Shown here piece after piece: positions 1 to 8,192 of a stretch of 26,597 bases of DNA. The notes below the pieces were generated by a model. The model was given only the letters and a program-made list of their open reading frames with translations. It ran no database searches and was not told the DNA's origin. Within the stretch, counting starts at the first letter, position 1, and each line of letters begins with the position of its first letter. Source of the DNA: JBEKEX01 sp050013615 (lineage in GTDB: Bacteria; Chloroflexota; Anaerolineae; Anaerolineales; Anaerolineaceae). The DNA is taken from positions 1-26,597 of the forward strand of contig JBEKEX010000011.1 in the NCBI GenBank assembly GCA_050013615.1, given 5' to 3'. Both the position numbers and the translations under genes were made by a program.

Positions 1-1
1 T

Positions 2-1234
2 GGTGTGGTGGAGATCCGTTCCATCGCACGTGAGCCCGGCCAGCGTGCCAAGGTGGCTGTTTCGGCAACCCAGCAGGGCATTGACCCGGTCGGTGCATGT
101 GTTGGCATCCGCGGTGTGCGCATCCAGGCCATTGTGCGCGAGTTGCACGATGAAAAGATCGACGTGATCGAGTGGAATTCCGACCAGGCCGCGTTTATCG
201 CCAAGGCGATCAGCCCGGCGCGTGTGAGCGGGGTTTACTTGAACGAGCATTCCATCAATGGCAAAACGGCCACGGTGGTCGTCCCTGAAGATCAGCTCAG
301 CCTGGCAATTGGCCGCGACGGCCAGAACGCACGCCTGGCTGCCAAGCTGACCGGATGGCGCATCGATATCAAGAGCTTGCCTGAAGCAGTTGCAGATGCC
401 TTGGGCAAGTTGCAGAACGATCCTTCCATGGCGGCAGTTGCCGAAGCCGAAAAAGAGAATGTCCAAAAGATTGAAGAGATCGTGGCGAAGAAGGCTGAAG
501 GCCGGCCTTTGACGCCCGAAGAGTACGATCAGTTGACCCACTTCGTCGATCGCATCGAGAAGCACACGCTCGCCCAGTTGCTGCCTGAAGAGAAAGCTGC
601 CGAGGACAGTCTGACCGCAGAGCTGCGTCAAACCATACCGGCTGAAGTGTTCGATCGTAACATCCTGGATTCGGGGTTGCCCGAACACGTGGCTTATATT
701 CTTCAGGAAGCCGGTTTTGCCACGGTGGGCGAACTGGTTGTGCAAATGAAGCGCAACTCTGATTCGATCCTGGGCTTGCAGGGCATTGGTCCCAAAGCAC
801 TGCAGGAGATCACCAAGCTTGTTGAAACCGCCACCGCTCCTGTTGTGGCTGCGGAACCGCCGGCGGTTGAAGCGGTTGCACCGGAGGAAAGTGCCGTCGT
901 CGCGGTAGAGGCTGCTCCTGTTGAAGCTGTGCCGACTGAAACACCGGCTGCCGAGCCGGCCGAAGCCGGCAGCGCTGCCGAAGTACCTGCGGCTGAACCG
1001 GTTGCAGAACCGGGCGCCACCGCCGAAGAGCCGTCATTCGACGAGCTGTTCACCATGAAATCACTCGAATTTGCTCCTACTGCGGAAAGTGTTGCCGCGG
1101 AAGAAGACGAAGAAGGCAAAGGTAAGAAAAAGAAGAAAAAAGGCAAGAGTGTCGAAGTGGAGTACGATCCCGATCGCGATCTTACCGTCGCCACTAAGAA
1201 ACATAAACGCGGCGGCCGGGGTTGGGAAGAATAA
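2..1234 (+). CDS. nusA: Transcription termination/antitermination factor NusA (5' end missing)
   Basis: NusA binds RNA polymerase and nascent RNA and modulates pausing, termination and antitermination. The reading frame is open from base 2, so the N-terminal RNA polymerase-binding and S1 domains lie outside the window. Visible parts in order are the S1/KH1 junction (VEIRSIAREPGQRAKVAV), KH1 with DPVGACVG, and KH2 with the diagnostic AIGRDGQNARLAAKLTGW. A helix-hairpin-helix-like segment follows (about 640-830, LGLQGIGPKALQEI). The protein ends in an Ala/Pro/Glu-rich stretch (about 830-1040) and a very lysine-rich tail (about 1110-1234). That acidic-then-basic tail is longer than in short-form NusA and is probably disordered. 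It heads the nusA-ylxR-infB cluster, which supports the identity strongly. Position 5 is an internal codon, not the true start. Confidence 0.96.
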   Translation, partial: GVVEIRSIAREPGQRAKVAVSATQQGIDPVGACVGIRGVRIQAIVRELHDEKIDVIEWNSDQAAFIAKAISPARVSGVYLNEHSINGKTATVVVPEDQLSLAIGRDGQNARLAAKLTGWRIDIKSLPEAVADALGKLQNDPSMAAVAEAEKENVQKIEEIVAKKAEGRPLTPEEYDQLTHFVDRIEKHTLAQLLPEEKAAEDSLTAELRQTIPAEVFDRNILDSGLPEHVAYILQEAGFATVGELVVQMKRNSDSILGLQGIGPKALQEITKLVETATAPVVAAEPPAVEAVAPEESAVVAVEAAPVEAVPTETPAAEPAEAGSAAEVPAAEPVAEPGATAEEPSFDELFTMKSLEFAPTAESVAAEEDEEGKGKKKKKKGKSVEVEYDPDRDLTVATKKHKRGGRGWEE

Positions 1235-1246
1235 CGGGAGTGGACT

Positions 1247-1561
1247 GTGGCCAAGAAACCTGCCCAGCGTGTTCGGCACGTACCGCAGCGTACCTGTGTG
1301 GGCTGCCGGCAGGTCTTGCCTAAACGGACCTTGCTCCGCATCGTACGTACTCCCGAAGGCGTTCGTGTGGACCCCACCGGAAAGGCCGCGGGCAGAGGAG
1401 CCTATTTGCACAATGTGCGCTCTTGTTGGGAGCGCGGCATGAAGGGTGCCCTGGCGCATGCCTTGAAGGTGGAATTGACAGAAGAAGACCGGGCATATCT
1501 GGCTGCTTTCCTGGAGAGCCTCCCCGCAGAAACGGGGAAGATTCTCCAAGAATCACAGTAA
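1247..1561 (+). CDS. ylxR: YlxR family RNA-binding protein (RNase P modulator RnpM family)
   Basis: A small basic protein of 104 residues with a GTG start, preceded by GGGAG (1236-1240) six bases upstream and 12 bases after the nusA stop. The family signature is visible: RTCVGCRQVLPKRTLLRIV near the N-terminus, then GRGAYLH and a C-terminal helical part. YlxR proteins sit between nusA and infB in many bacteria. They are RNA-binding, and in Firmicutes the homologue (RnpM) has been reported to interact with RNase P. The ylxQ (L7Ae-like) gene that often follows is absent here, because no frame between 1562 and 1716 encodes one. Identity is secure from motif and position; the molecular role is from family knowledge only. 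Confidence 0.92.
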   Translation: MAKKPAQRVRHVPQRTCVGCRQVLPKRTLLRIVRTPEGVRVDPTGKAAGRGAYLHNVRSCWERGMKGALAHALKVELTEEDRAYLAAFLESLPAETGKILQESQ

Positions 1562-1642
1562 AAATTCGATCTGAATTGATCGTCAATTTGCCCGGATAAA
1601 ACATTGGAAAACCCAACCCGTCTGCGCTGTCAGTGCGGCAGG

Positions 1643-1668
1643 CACAGAAGCATGAGCTTGGCTCTGTG
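1643..1668 (+). other. Small hairpin in the infB leader
   Basis: The 155-161 nt between ylxR and infB has no gene. It contains a 6-bp inverted repeat, CACAGA (1643-1648) with TCTGTG (1663-1668), around a 14-nt loop. There is no following T-tract, so it is not a standard terminator. It may be a leader structure or chance. Confidence 0.2.
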
Positions 1669-1707
1669 AGCAGGGGTTCGTGGGCGATAGGGGTGCAAAA
1701 CTGAACT

Positions 1708-1714
1708 AGGAGGT
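1708..1714 (+). promoter_or_regulatory. Ribosome binding site that decides the infB start
   Basis: AGGAGGT is a perfect Shine-Dalgarno sequence. It lies only 2 bases before the ATG at 1717 but 8 bases before the ATG at 1723, so the second ATG is the better start. Confidence 0.8.
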
Positions 1715-1722
1715 GCATGATT

Positions 1723-3507
1723 ATGGCCGATACTGGGCGTAAAACAATTGAACTGCCCGCTAACCTTACCGTGCGTGAGTTGGCTCAACGTGTGGGTGCC
1801 AGTCCAATACAGGTAATCAAAGTCTTGATGAGTAACGGTGTGATGGCAAATATCAATCAAATGGTTGATTTTGACACCGCCGCGGTTGTGCTTTCTGAAA
1901 TGGAAATGGACGCCAAGTTGGAGACGCCGGAAGTCGAAGAGCAAAAAGAGACCGGTGAAGTTCCCCTCTGGCGACAATTAATCGCTGATGAAGATCCCAA
2001 GAAACTGGTTGCCCGTCCCCCCGTGGTCACGATCTTGGGGCATGTCGACCATGGTAAGACCACGTTGCTGGATGCCATCCGTCACACCGATGTGGCCGGC
2101 GGCGAGGCAGGCGGGATCACCCAACACATTGGAGCCTATCAGATCGAACGCAATGGCCGGACGGTGACTTTCATGGACACGCCGGGCCATGCGGCTTTCA
2201 GTGCCATGCGTGCCCGTGGTGCGCAGGGCGCCGATATCGTTGTGCTGGTGGTGGCGGCGGATGACGGCGTGATGCCGCAGACGCGTGAAGCCATTGCACA
2301 TGCCCGCGCCGCGCGCGTCCCAATCATCGTTGCTTTGAACAAAATAGACAAATCAAATGCCAACCCGGATTTCGTCAAGCACCAGCTTGCCGATAATGGG
2401 TTGGTGCCGGATGAATGGGATGGCAACACGATCATTGTGCCTGTCTCTGCCAAGAAACAGGAAGGTTTGGAAGATCTGCTGGAAGCCGTACTGTTGGTGG
2501 CTGATAGCGGCGATATCCGTGCCAACCCGGATGGCAAAGTGATCGGCTCAGTGATCGAAGCGCAGGTTGACCGCTCGAAAGGCGTGGTTGCCACCCTGCT
2601 GGTGCAGAACGGCACATTGCAGATGGGCGATGTGGTGGTGGCCGGTAAGTCCTACGGGAAGATCCGCGCCATGTTCGACCATCGCGGCAAGACGGTGCGC
2701 AAGGCAAAGCCATCGACTCCTGTCCAGGTGATGGGGCTGTGCGACGTTCCCGAGGCAGGTGATCTGTTCCAGGTGGTAACTACCGAAAAAGAAGCCCGCC
2801 AGCTCGTCGAGGAGCGTAAACAGAAGAGCCAGCAGCAACTGGCAGGTGTTCCCAAGGCCACCCTGGAAGAATTGTTCCAGCGCTACCAGGCCGGTGAAGT
2901 GCGCGAGTTGCGTCTGGTGGTCAAAGCCGACGTTCAGGGCTCGCTGGAGCCGATCATCAATTCCCTCAACGAATTGAACACCGGTGAGATCAAGATCAAC
3001 ATTCTGCACGCTGAGACGGGCAATATCACGGAAGGGGACGTGATGCTGGCTGCTGCCTCGAAGGCGATCATTACCGGTTTTAATGTGCAGGCGGATGCTG
3101 CGGTACATCGTTTGGCTGAATCGGAAGGCGTCTCCATACGGTTGTATGATATTATTTATAGGCTGACCGAAGATATCGAAAAAGCACTCAAAGGCATGTT
3201 GGCGCCTGAATTTAAAGAAGTGGTCAGCGGTGAGGCAGTGGTCCAGGCCATATTCCATATTTCGAAGGTCGGAAATATAGCCGGCTGCAAGGTGGTCAAA
3301 GGCGAGATTCTGCGGAATGGAAAGATCCGCGTTCTCCGTGACGACAAGCAGCTTTATGAAGGCGAGATTGGTTCGCTTAAGCGCGAAAGAGAAGATGTCC
3401 GCGAAGTCCGCACGGGGTATGAGTGTGGGATCGGCGTGAAAGGGTTCAACGATTTCCTGGAAGGCGATATTTTGCAGTGTTATTCCCTGCAGCAGGTGAC
3501 CGGTTGA
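1723..3507 (+). CDS. infB: Translation initiation factor IF-2
   Basis: IF-2 is the GTPase that places fMet-tRNA on the 30S subunit and promotes subunit joining. With the ATG at 1723 the protein is 594 residues, a short form. It has one IF2_N module (about residues 8-60) and lacks the long charged N-terminal extension of E. coli IF-2. The GTPase motifs are complete: G1 GHVDHGKTT (106-114), switch region GGITQHIGAYQ, G3 DTPGHAAF, G4 NKID and G5 SAKK. The C-terminal half carries the IF-2 domains that bind the initiator tRNA. An in-frame ATG at 1717 would add two residues but sits too close to the ribosome binding site. The gene lies between ylxR and rbfA as expected. Confidence 0.98.
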   Translation: MADTGRKTIELPANLTVRELAQRVGASPIQVIKVLMSNGVMANINQMVDFDTAAVVLSEMEMDAKLETPEVEEQKETGEVPLWRQLIADEDPKKLVARPPVVTILGHVDHGKTTLLDAIRHTDVAGGEAGGITQHIGAYQIERNGRTVTFMDTPGHAAFSAMRARGAQGADIVVLVVAADDGVMPQTREAIAHARAARVPIIVALNKIDKSNANPDFVKHQLADNGLVPDEWDGNTIIVPVSAKKQEGLEDLLEAVLLVADSGDIRANPDGKVIGSVIEAQVDRSKGVVATLLVQNGTLQMGDVVVAGKSYGKIRAMFDHRGKTVRKAKPSTPVQVMGLCDVPEAGDLFQVVTTEKEARQLVEERKQKSQQQLAGVPKATLEELFQRYQAGEVRELRLVVKADVQGSLEPIINSLNELNTGEIKINILHAETGNITEGDVMLAAASKAIITGFNVQADAAVHRLAESEGVSIRLYDIIYRLTEDIEKALKGMLAPEFKEVVSGEAVVQAIFHISKVGNIAGCKVVKGEILRNGKIRVLRDDKQLYEGEIGSLKREREDVREVRTGYECGIGVKGFNDFLEGDILQCYSLQQVTG

Positions 3508-3541
3508 CGTACGCGGCCATCTCGATTGAATTGAGGTAGAA

Positions 3542-3928
3542 ATGCCATCGGAAGTGAGATTAAAAAGGATCGCTGACCGCATCCGTCAGGACCTTTCGGA
3601 GATGATCGTCAAGAGTGAAATTCATGATCCACGTTTGAACGGTATCTCCATTACGGATGTCAACGTGGATCGTGAGCTGGCGTACGCGGATGTGTATGTC
3701 TCAGCGGTGGAAGGACAGGCTCGGGAGAAGGAAGTACTGCAAGGACTGAAAAGTGCCAGCGGGTTCATCAGTCGCAACCTGGCTGCCCGCATCGAACTGC
3801 GCGTTTTTCCGCATTTACGTTTTCATTGGGATATCACCCCGGAGCGTGCGGATCACATCGAAAAGTTATTAGCCGAACTGCGCGAGCCTCCCAAACCTGT
3901 GAAAGTCAGCCGGCGCAATGGAAAATAG
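3542..3928 (+). CDS. rbfA: Ribosome-binding factor A
   Basis: RbfA is a KH-fold protein that acts in late 30S subunit maturation, near the 5' helix of 16S rRNA. The 128-residue product has the family N-terminus (MPSEVRLKRIADRIRQDLSE), the central DPRLNGISITDVNVDRELAYADVYV written here as two adjoining motifs (DPRLNGISITDV, then NVDRELAYADVYV), and the RVFPHLRFHWDI segment typical of RbfA. Length is normal. GAGGT (3532-3536) precedes the ATG. The gene follows infB by 34 bp, and its last 11 bases overlap the start of the next gene, so translational coupling is likely. Confidence 0.95.
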   Translation: MPSEVRLKRIADRIRQDLSEMIVKSEIHDPRLNGISITDVNVDRELAYADVYVSAVEGQAREKEVLQGLKSASGFISRNLAARIELRVFPHLRFHWDITPERADHIEKLLAELREPPKPVKVSRRNGK

Positions 3929-4904
3929 CCTTCACGACCAGATCAAACAGCTATTGCATGATGCGCCCCGTGTGTTGGTGGTTTCGCATATCCGGCCTGA
4001 CGGTGATGCAGTGGGCTCGCTGTTGGGTATGGGACTGGCGCTCAAAGCCCAGGGCAAGGAAGTCCAGATGGTGTTGAGCGATGGTGTTCCCTCCGTGTTC
4101 CGGCACCTGCCTGGCACCGATTTGATCCGGCATCATGTCCATAGCGAATATGATCTATCGATCGCATTAGATTGCTCCGACTTGCTGCGCACGGGTGAGG
4201 TTTTGCAAGGGCGCCAACCCGATCTCAACATCGACCATCACATCACCAATTTGAATTTTGCGCGGGTGAACTTTGTTTTGCCCGAAGCAGTGGCCACATC
4301 TGCCATCCTGGCAGAATTTATGGAAAAGTGGGGACTGGTCATCACCGAAGATATTGCCAAAGTGTTGCTCAGCGGCGTGGTCAGTGATACCATTGGTTTT
4401 CGAACACCCAATGTCACTCCCCATACGATGCGTCTTGCGGCGGATTTGATGGAACACGGCCCGAACCTGTCGGATTTATACACGCGTGCCCTGATCAGAC
4501 GTTCTTTCGAAGCCGCTCATTATTGGGGCTATGGGCTGCTTAATTTGAAGCGCGAAGGCAGACTGGCTTGGGCAGTTTTAACATTGAAAAATCGTGAAGA
4601 GGCAGGCTATCCGGGAAAGGATGATGCCGACCTGATCAATGTGATCTCCAATCTCGACGGCGTGGATATTTCCGTCCTTTTTGTCGAACAATCGCAGGGG
4701 AAGGTCAAGGTGAGTTGGCGCGCTCAGCCAAGTTACGATGTTGCCCGCCTGGCGTTGTCGTTTGGCGGGGGAGGCCATCCCGCTGCGGCCGGCGTCGAAA
4801 TCGAAGGCTTGTTGTCAGACGTGGAAGAAGCAGTTTTAAAAGCCACAAAGTCTGTTTTGGATAACAATCATCAGAAGGAGCAGGATACCAATCCACCGGC
4901 GTGA
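3918..4904 (+). CDS. nrnA: DHH/DHHA1 phosphoesterase, NrnA-type oligoribonuclease / pAp phosphatase
   Basis: A 328-residue DHH superfamily protein. NrnA homologues degrade short oligoribonucleotides, often also dephosphorylate 3'-phosphoadenosine 5'-phosphate, and need manganese. The metal-binding motifs are present: HIRPDGDAVGS (24-34), the DHH triad in NIDHHITN (106-108) and a VVSDTIGF motif. The C-terminal DHHA1 substrate motif is GGGGHPAAAG. Length and domain order match NrnA. The ATG lies inside the end of rbfA with no strong ribosome binding site, which suggests coupling. Placement between rbfA and truB is the usual one. Some relatives act on cyclic-di-nucleotide breakdown products (pApA), which is worth noting because this window also encodes cyclic-di-AMP receptor paralogues. 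Confidence 0.92.
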   Translation: MENSLHDQIKQLLHDAPRVLVVSHIRPDGDAVGSLLGMGLALKAQGKEVQMVLSDGVPSVFRHLPGTDLIRHHVHSEYDLSIALDCSDLLRTGEVLQGRQPDLNIDHHITNLNFARVNFVLPEAVATSAILAEFMEKWGLVITEDIAKVLLSGVVSDTIGFRTPNVTPHTMRLAADLMEHGPNLSDLYTRALIRRSFEAAHYWGYGLLNLKREGRLAWAVLTLKNREEAGYPGKDDADLINVISNLDGVDISVLFVEQSQGKVKVSWRAQPSYDVARLALSFGGGGHPAAAGVEIEGLLSDVEEAVLKATKSVLDNNHQKEQDTNPPA

Positions 4905-4918
4905 TGGCCGTGGAGGAC

Positions 4919-4924
4919 TGGGGA
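4919..4924 (+). promoter_or_regulatory. Ribosome binding site that decides the truB start
   Basis: GGGGAG ends nine bases before the ATG at 4934. That favours this start over the upstream GTG (4901) and ATG (4904), which overlap the nrnA stop and lack a comparable site. Confidence 0.6.
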
Positions 4925-4933
4925 GAAAATAGT

Positions 4934-5845
4934 ATGGACCAAAATGCCAATTACGATGTCAATAATGCTATTTCCGGCGTAGTTGTGGTGGATAAGCCGG
5001 TGGGGTTGACCTCTCACGAAGTGGTGCAGATCATCCGCAAGGGTACGAACATCCGCCGCGCCGGGCACACTGGGACGCTCGATCCACGCGCTTCCGGCGT
5101 GTTGGTCGTTTTGATCGGACCAGCGGTGCGCTTGAGCGAGTACGTTTCAGCTTCCGACAAGCGTTATCAGGCGATCATTCGCCTGGGAACCACCACAGAT
5201 ACCTACGACACCGAAGGGCAAGTATTGAAATCTTCTGATGTTAACGTCACAGAACAGCAATTCGAAGAAGCCCTCAAGACGTTCGTCGGCGAGATCGAAC
5301 AGGTTCCGCCACCCTATTCGGCAGTCAAGGTCAATGGCCGCAAGGCTTACGAGATGGCACGCGAGGGTGAGGAAGTGGAATTGCAGCCCCGCAAGATCGT
5401 TGTCTACAGCTTGGAACTGCTGGAATGGGCGCCGCCGGATGTGGTCATCGATGTGTACTGTTCGTCGGGGACGTACGTGCGCTCCCTGGCACACGATCTG
5501 GGCGAGAAACTGGGCTGCGGCGCCACGCTGACGGGCTTGCGGCGTACCAAAAGCGGGCGCTTTACCTTGCGCGATGCAGTGCCGCTGCGCAAGTTGCGCG
5601 AAGCGTTCACGGACGGCACCTGGTATCAATACCTTATCCCGGCCGCGGAAGCATTGTCGGATTGGAAAGCGATCGAGTTGAGTAATGACCAGGTGGACGC
5701 TATCCGCCATGGGCATCGCATCCCAGCTGAATCGAATGCAGAACAATTAGCGCGCGGCATCAGCGAAGCCGGTGAGTTGGTGGCTTTGCTGGAGCTCGAT
5801 CCTGCGACTCAGGAATGGCAGCCGAAGAAGGTGTTTTTCTCCTGA
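4934..5845 (+). CDS. truB: tRNA pseudouridine(55) synthase TruB
   Basis: TruB isomerises U55 to pseudouridine in the T-loop of tRNAs. With the ATG at 4934 the protein has 303 residues. The N-terminal block VVVDKPVGLTSHEVV leads to the catalytic motif HTGTLDPRASGVL, whose aspartate is residue 50. The KRYQAIIRLGTTTDTYDTEG, PPPYSAVKVNGRKAYEMAR and CSSGTYVRSLAHDLG blocks are all typical of TruB. The C-terminal part (about 230-303) is a PUA-like extension. The stop codon shares its A with the ribF ATG (TGATG), a strong sign of coupled translation. A start at 4901 or 4904 would add ten or eleven residues with no family similarity that I recognise. Confidence 0.96.
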   Translation: MDQNANYDVNNAISGVVVVDKPVGLTSHEVVQIIRKGTNIRRAGHTGTLDPRASGVLVVLIGPAVRLSEYVSASDKRYQAIIRLGTTTDTYDTEGQVLKSSDVNVTEQQFEEALKTFVGEIEQVPPPYSAVKVNGRKAYEMAREGEEVELQPRKIVVYSLELLEWAPPDVVIDVYCSSGTYVRSLAHDLGEKLGCGATLTGLRRTKSGRFTLRDAVPLRKLREAFTDGTWYQYLIPAAEALSDWKAIELSNDQVDAIRHGHRIPAESNAEQLARGISEAGELVALLELDPATQEWQPKKVFFS

Positions 5846-6816
5846 TGCAACAGTTCACCTCACTGCAGAGCCTGCACTTGAAGAATGCATGGGTCACGAT
5901 TGGCTCCTTCGACGGGGTCCATCGCGGCCATCAAGCCATCGTCAGTCAGCTCGTGCAAGCGGCTCACGCTCAAAAAGAGCCGGCAGTGGTGGTGACGTTC
6001 TTTCCACATCCTGCAGTCGTACTGCGCCATATCCAATCTCCATACTATTTGACCTCCCCTGAAGAACGTGCTGACCTCTTGGGGAGGCTTGGTGTCGATA
6101 CCATTGTTACCCTGGCCTTTGACGTGCCGATGTCCCAACTTTCTGCCGGGCAATTCGTGCAGTTACTGAGCGATCATTTGGATCTGCGCCATCTATGGGT
6201 GGGGCACGATTTTTCTCTCGGCCACGACCGCGAAGGAACTATCCCCGTGTTGCAGCGGTTGGGTACCCAAATGGGTTTTGACGTCAAAGGGTTCGACGCA
6301 GTCACGCTGGATGGCGAGCCGGTTTCTTCCAGCCGGATACGTCAGGCGTTGAGCCAGGGAAATATGGCAGAAGCTGCGCGGATGCTGGGGCGCTGGTATC
6401 GCCTCACAGGCCAGGTTGTCAGGGGTAATAACCGCGGCCGTTCGTTGGGCATCCCCACGGCCAATTTGAGCCTGTGGTCCTACCAGCTCTTGCCGGCAAA
6501 CGGCATCTACGCCACGCGTGCCTGGTTGAACGGCCAAGCGTTTGCTGCAGCGACCAATGTTGGCTGGCGACCGACATTCGAAAAAGAGCCGGTGCCGGTG
6601 CGGGTGGAAGCGCTGCTGTTGGATTATGCGGCTGACCTTTACGGCCAGACGTTAGCGTTGGAGTTCATCGAGTATCTGCGCCCCGAAAAGCGTTTTCCTT
6701 CGGCGCAGGAAATGTTGACGGAGATCCAAATAGATATTGCCAGGAGCAGGGAGGTTCTGAAATATGCCCCTACCACGCCAGATCTATCTGCTAGACCCCA
6801 AAAAGCTCAGTCCTGA
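5845..6816 (+). CDS. ribF: Bifunctional riboflavin kinase / FAD synthetase
   Basis: RibF phosphorylates riboflavin to FMN and adenylates FMN to FAD. The 323-residue product has an N-terminal nucleotidyltransferase domain with GSFDGVHRGH (20-29), FFPHPAVVL, VGHDFSLGHDREG and SSSRIRQAL. The C-terminal flavokinase domain has the GIPTANL motif and NVGWRPTF, and ends in a helical EYLRPEKRF block. The start is chosen because ATG 5845 overlaps the truB stop; an upstream in-frame ATG (5815) lies wholly inside truB. The last 53 bases overlap the next gene, which encodes a flavin-dependent enzyme, so FAD supply and an FAD user are closely coupled. Confidence 0.95.
   Translation: MQQFTSLQSLHLKNAWVTIGSFDGVHRGHQAIVSQLVQAAHAQKEPAVVVTFFPHPAVVLRHIQSPYYLTSPEERADLLGRLGVDTIVTLAFDVPMSQLSAGQFVQLLSDHLDLRHLWVGHDFSLGHDREGTIPVLQRLGTQMGFDVKGFDAVTLDGEPVSSSRIRQALSQGNMAEAARMLGRWYRLTGQVVRGNNRGRSLGIPTANLSLWSYQLLPANGIYATRAWLNGQAFAAATNVGWRPTFEKEPVPVRVEALLLDYAADLYGQTLALEFIEYLRPEKRFPSAQEMLTEIQIDIARSREVLKYAPTTPDLSARPQKAQS
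6749..6754 (+). promoter_or_regulatory. Ribosome binding site inside ribF for the ThyX-like gene
   Basis: GGGAGG ends nine bases before the ATG at 6764. It supports the unusual 53-bp overlap with ribF as real rather than a start-calling error. Confidence 0.7.
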
Positions 6817-8188
6817 GACCATTGCCGTAACCTTTGCCAAAACGTCCCGTTCGCCGGAATCTTTCCACGAGATTGCGGCAGAACTGACGGATGAAAAGAG
6901 TGCCGAGTTCCACGAGAAATGGGTCGTGGGCTATGGCCATTCGTCAGTGGCTGAACATGCCGTGCTGCACCTGGCCGTCGAGAACATCTCCCGGCTGGCA
7001 GTCGAATGCCTGGAATCCAACCGGCTGGCTTCGTATACCGAGAAATCCACCCGCTATCAAAAATGGAACCCGGAAGATTTTTTCACCCCTCCAGAGTTTT
7101 CGAGCACATTGGTTGAGGATTTGTATACCGACACTTGCCGGAAGTTGTTCGACGCGTATCAACGCACGCTGCCGGCAGTCAAAGCCGTGGTGGAATCTGA
7201 GAACCCGCGCCGGCCCGACGAGAGTGAATCGGCCTGGGACCGGCGTATCCGCACGCAATACATAGACGTATGCCGGTACTTGCTGCCGGCTGCGTCGCTG
7301 GCTAACGTCGGCGTGACCATCAACGCCCGTGCACTGGAACATGCCATTTGCAAGATGTTGTCGCATCCCTTGCGTGAAGTTCAACAGATGGGTGTCGAGA
7401 TCAAATCCGTAACACAGGCTGAGGTCCCAACGCTGGTGAAATATGCCGATGCAGAACCTTGCCTGATGGCCGCCGCCAAGTCGCTGGCAGATCAGGCGAG
7501 GAAAGTAGTGCCCCAACAGGATGGGATAGGTGATTGGTGCAGGCTGCTGGATTTCAACGCGGACGGGGAAAAACGGCTGTTGGCTGCGGCGCTTTTCCGT
7601 TTCGGCCAATTCTCTTATCAAAATGCTTTGTCCTACGTCAATGGTTTGACGCAGACCGACCAGGGCGATTTGGCAAAAAGTTTGCTGGATGGGCTCGATG
7701 AGCATACTACTCCACTGCGTGAGCTGGAGCATACGGCTTTTACCTTTGAACTGGTCATCGACCAGGGGGCATTTTTCGAGTTGAAACGTCACCGCATGAT
7801 GACGCTCACTTCTCAGCCTCTCACCACACGCCTGGGCTACGCGGTGCCACGCCGCATGGTGCTTGCGGGAATGGAAGACGCGTATCGCGAGGTGATGGAC
7901 GCTGCCTGTGCCGCGTATGAAAAGCTTTATTTGTTCAACCCGGAGGCAGCTTCTTACGTGGTGCCTAACGGCTTCAAGCGACGGGTATTATTCACCATCA
8001 ACCTGCGCTCGCTGGAACACCTGGTCGCCTTGCGCAGTGGGGCGGGCGCCCATTTTTCGCTACGGCGCGTGGCTCAGCGCTTGGCCGAGGAAGTCCGCCG
8101 GGTGATGCCGGTGATGGGCGGCTATTTGCGCGTCGAACCGAGTGAAACCTATCAGCAGATCGAACAGGAACATTTTTCGGAGGCGTAA
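6764..8188 (+). CDS. thyX: Double-domain ThyX-like FAD-dependent thymidylate synthase family protein
   Basis: ThyX makes dTMP from dUMP using methylenetetrahydrofolate, FAD and NADPH. This protein has 474 residues, about twice a normal ThyX, and holds two ThyX-like halves. Half 1 has GHSSVAEH (58-65) and SNRLASYTEKSTRY (85-98), which aligns with the ThyX signature RHRxxSxNExSxRY except that the first Arg, the His and the Asn are changed. It also has VTINARALEH. Half 2 has EHTAFTFEL, an intact RHR (342-344) and YVVPNGFKRRVLFTINLRSLEH, but the Ser/Asn/Glu/Arg-Tyr part of its signature is degraded (MMTLTSQPLTTRLGY). The two halves have therefore lost different parts of the motif. Family membership is clear. 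Whether it still makes dTMP cannot be told from sequence alone. Confidence 0.85.
   Translation: MPLPRQIYLLDPKKLSPETIAVTFAKTSRSPESFHEIAAELTDEKSAEFHEKWVVGYGHSSVAEHAVLHLAVENISRLAVECLESNRLASYTEKSTRYQKWNPEDFFTPPEFSSTLVEDLYTDTCRKLFDAYQRTLPAVKAVVESENPRRPDESESAWDRRIRTQYIDVCRYLLPAASLANVGVTINARALEHAICKMLSHPLREVQQMGVEIKSVTQAEVPTLVKYADAEPCLMAAAKSLADQARKVVPQQDGIGDWCRLLDFNADGEKRLLAAALFRFGQFSYQNALSYVNGLTQTDQGDLAKSLLDGLDEHTTPLRELEHTAFTFELVIDQGAFFELKRHRMMTLTSQPLTTRLGYAVPRRMVLAGMEDAYREVMDAACAAYEKLYLFNPEAASYVVPNGFKRRVLFTINLRSLEHLVALRSGAGAHFSLRRVAQRLAEEVRRVMPVMGGYLRVEPSETYQQIEQEHFSEA
8178..8183 (+). promoter_or_regulatory. Ribosome binding site that decides the CPBP protease start
   Basis: CGGAGG overlaps the end of the ThyX-like gene and ends nine bases before the ATG at 8193. 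It makes that ATG preferable to an in-frame ATG at 8142 within the ThyX-like gene. Confidence 0.7.
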
Positions 8189-8192
8189 TCTT

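Noticed and set aside
703..1377. Ser/Ala/Thr-rich - strand frame opposite the nusA tail
   Set aside because: Its composition is the mirror of the Ala/Glu and Lys repeats of NusA, so it is a shadow.
2548..3582. Long antisense open frame (344 codons) on the - strand across infB and the start of rbfA
   Set aside because: It lies opposite strongly conserved IF-2 sequence, has no recognisable domain, and is explained by codon bias of the real gene.
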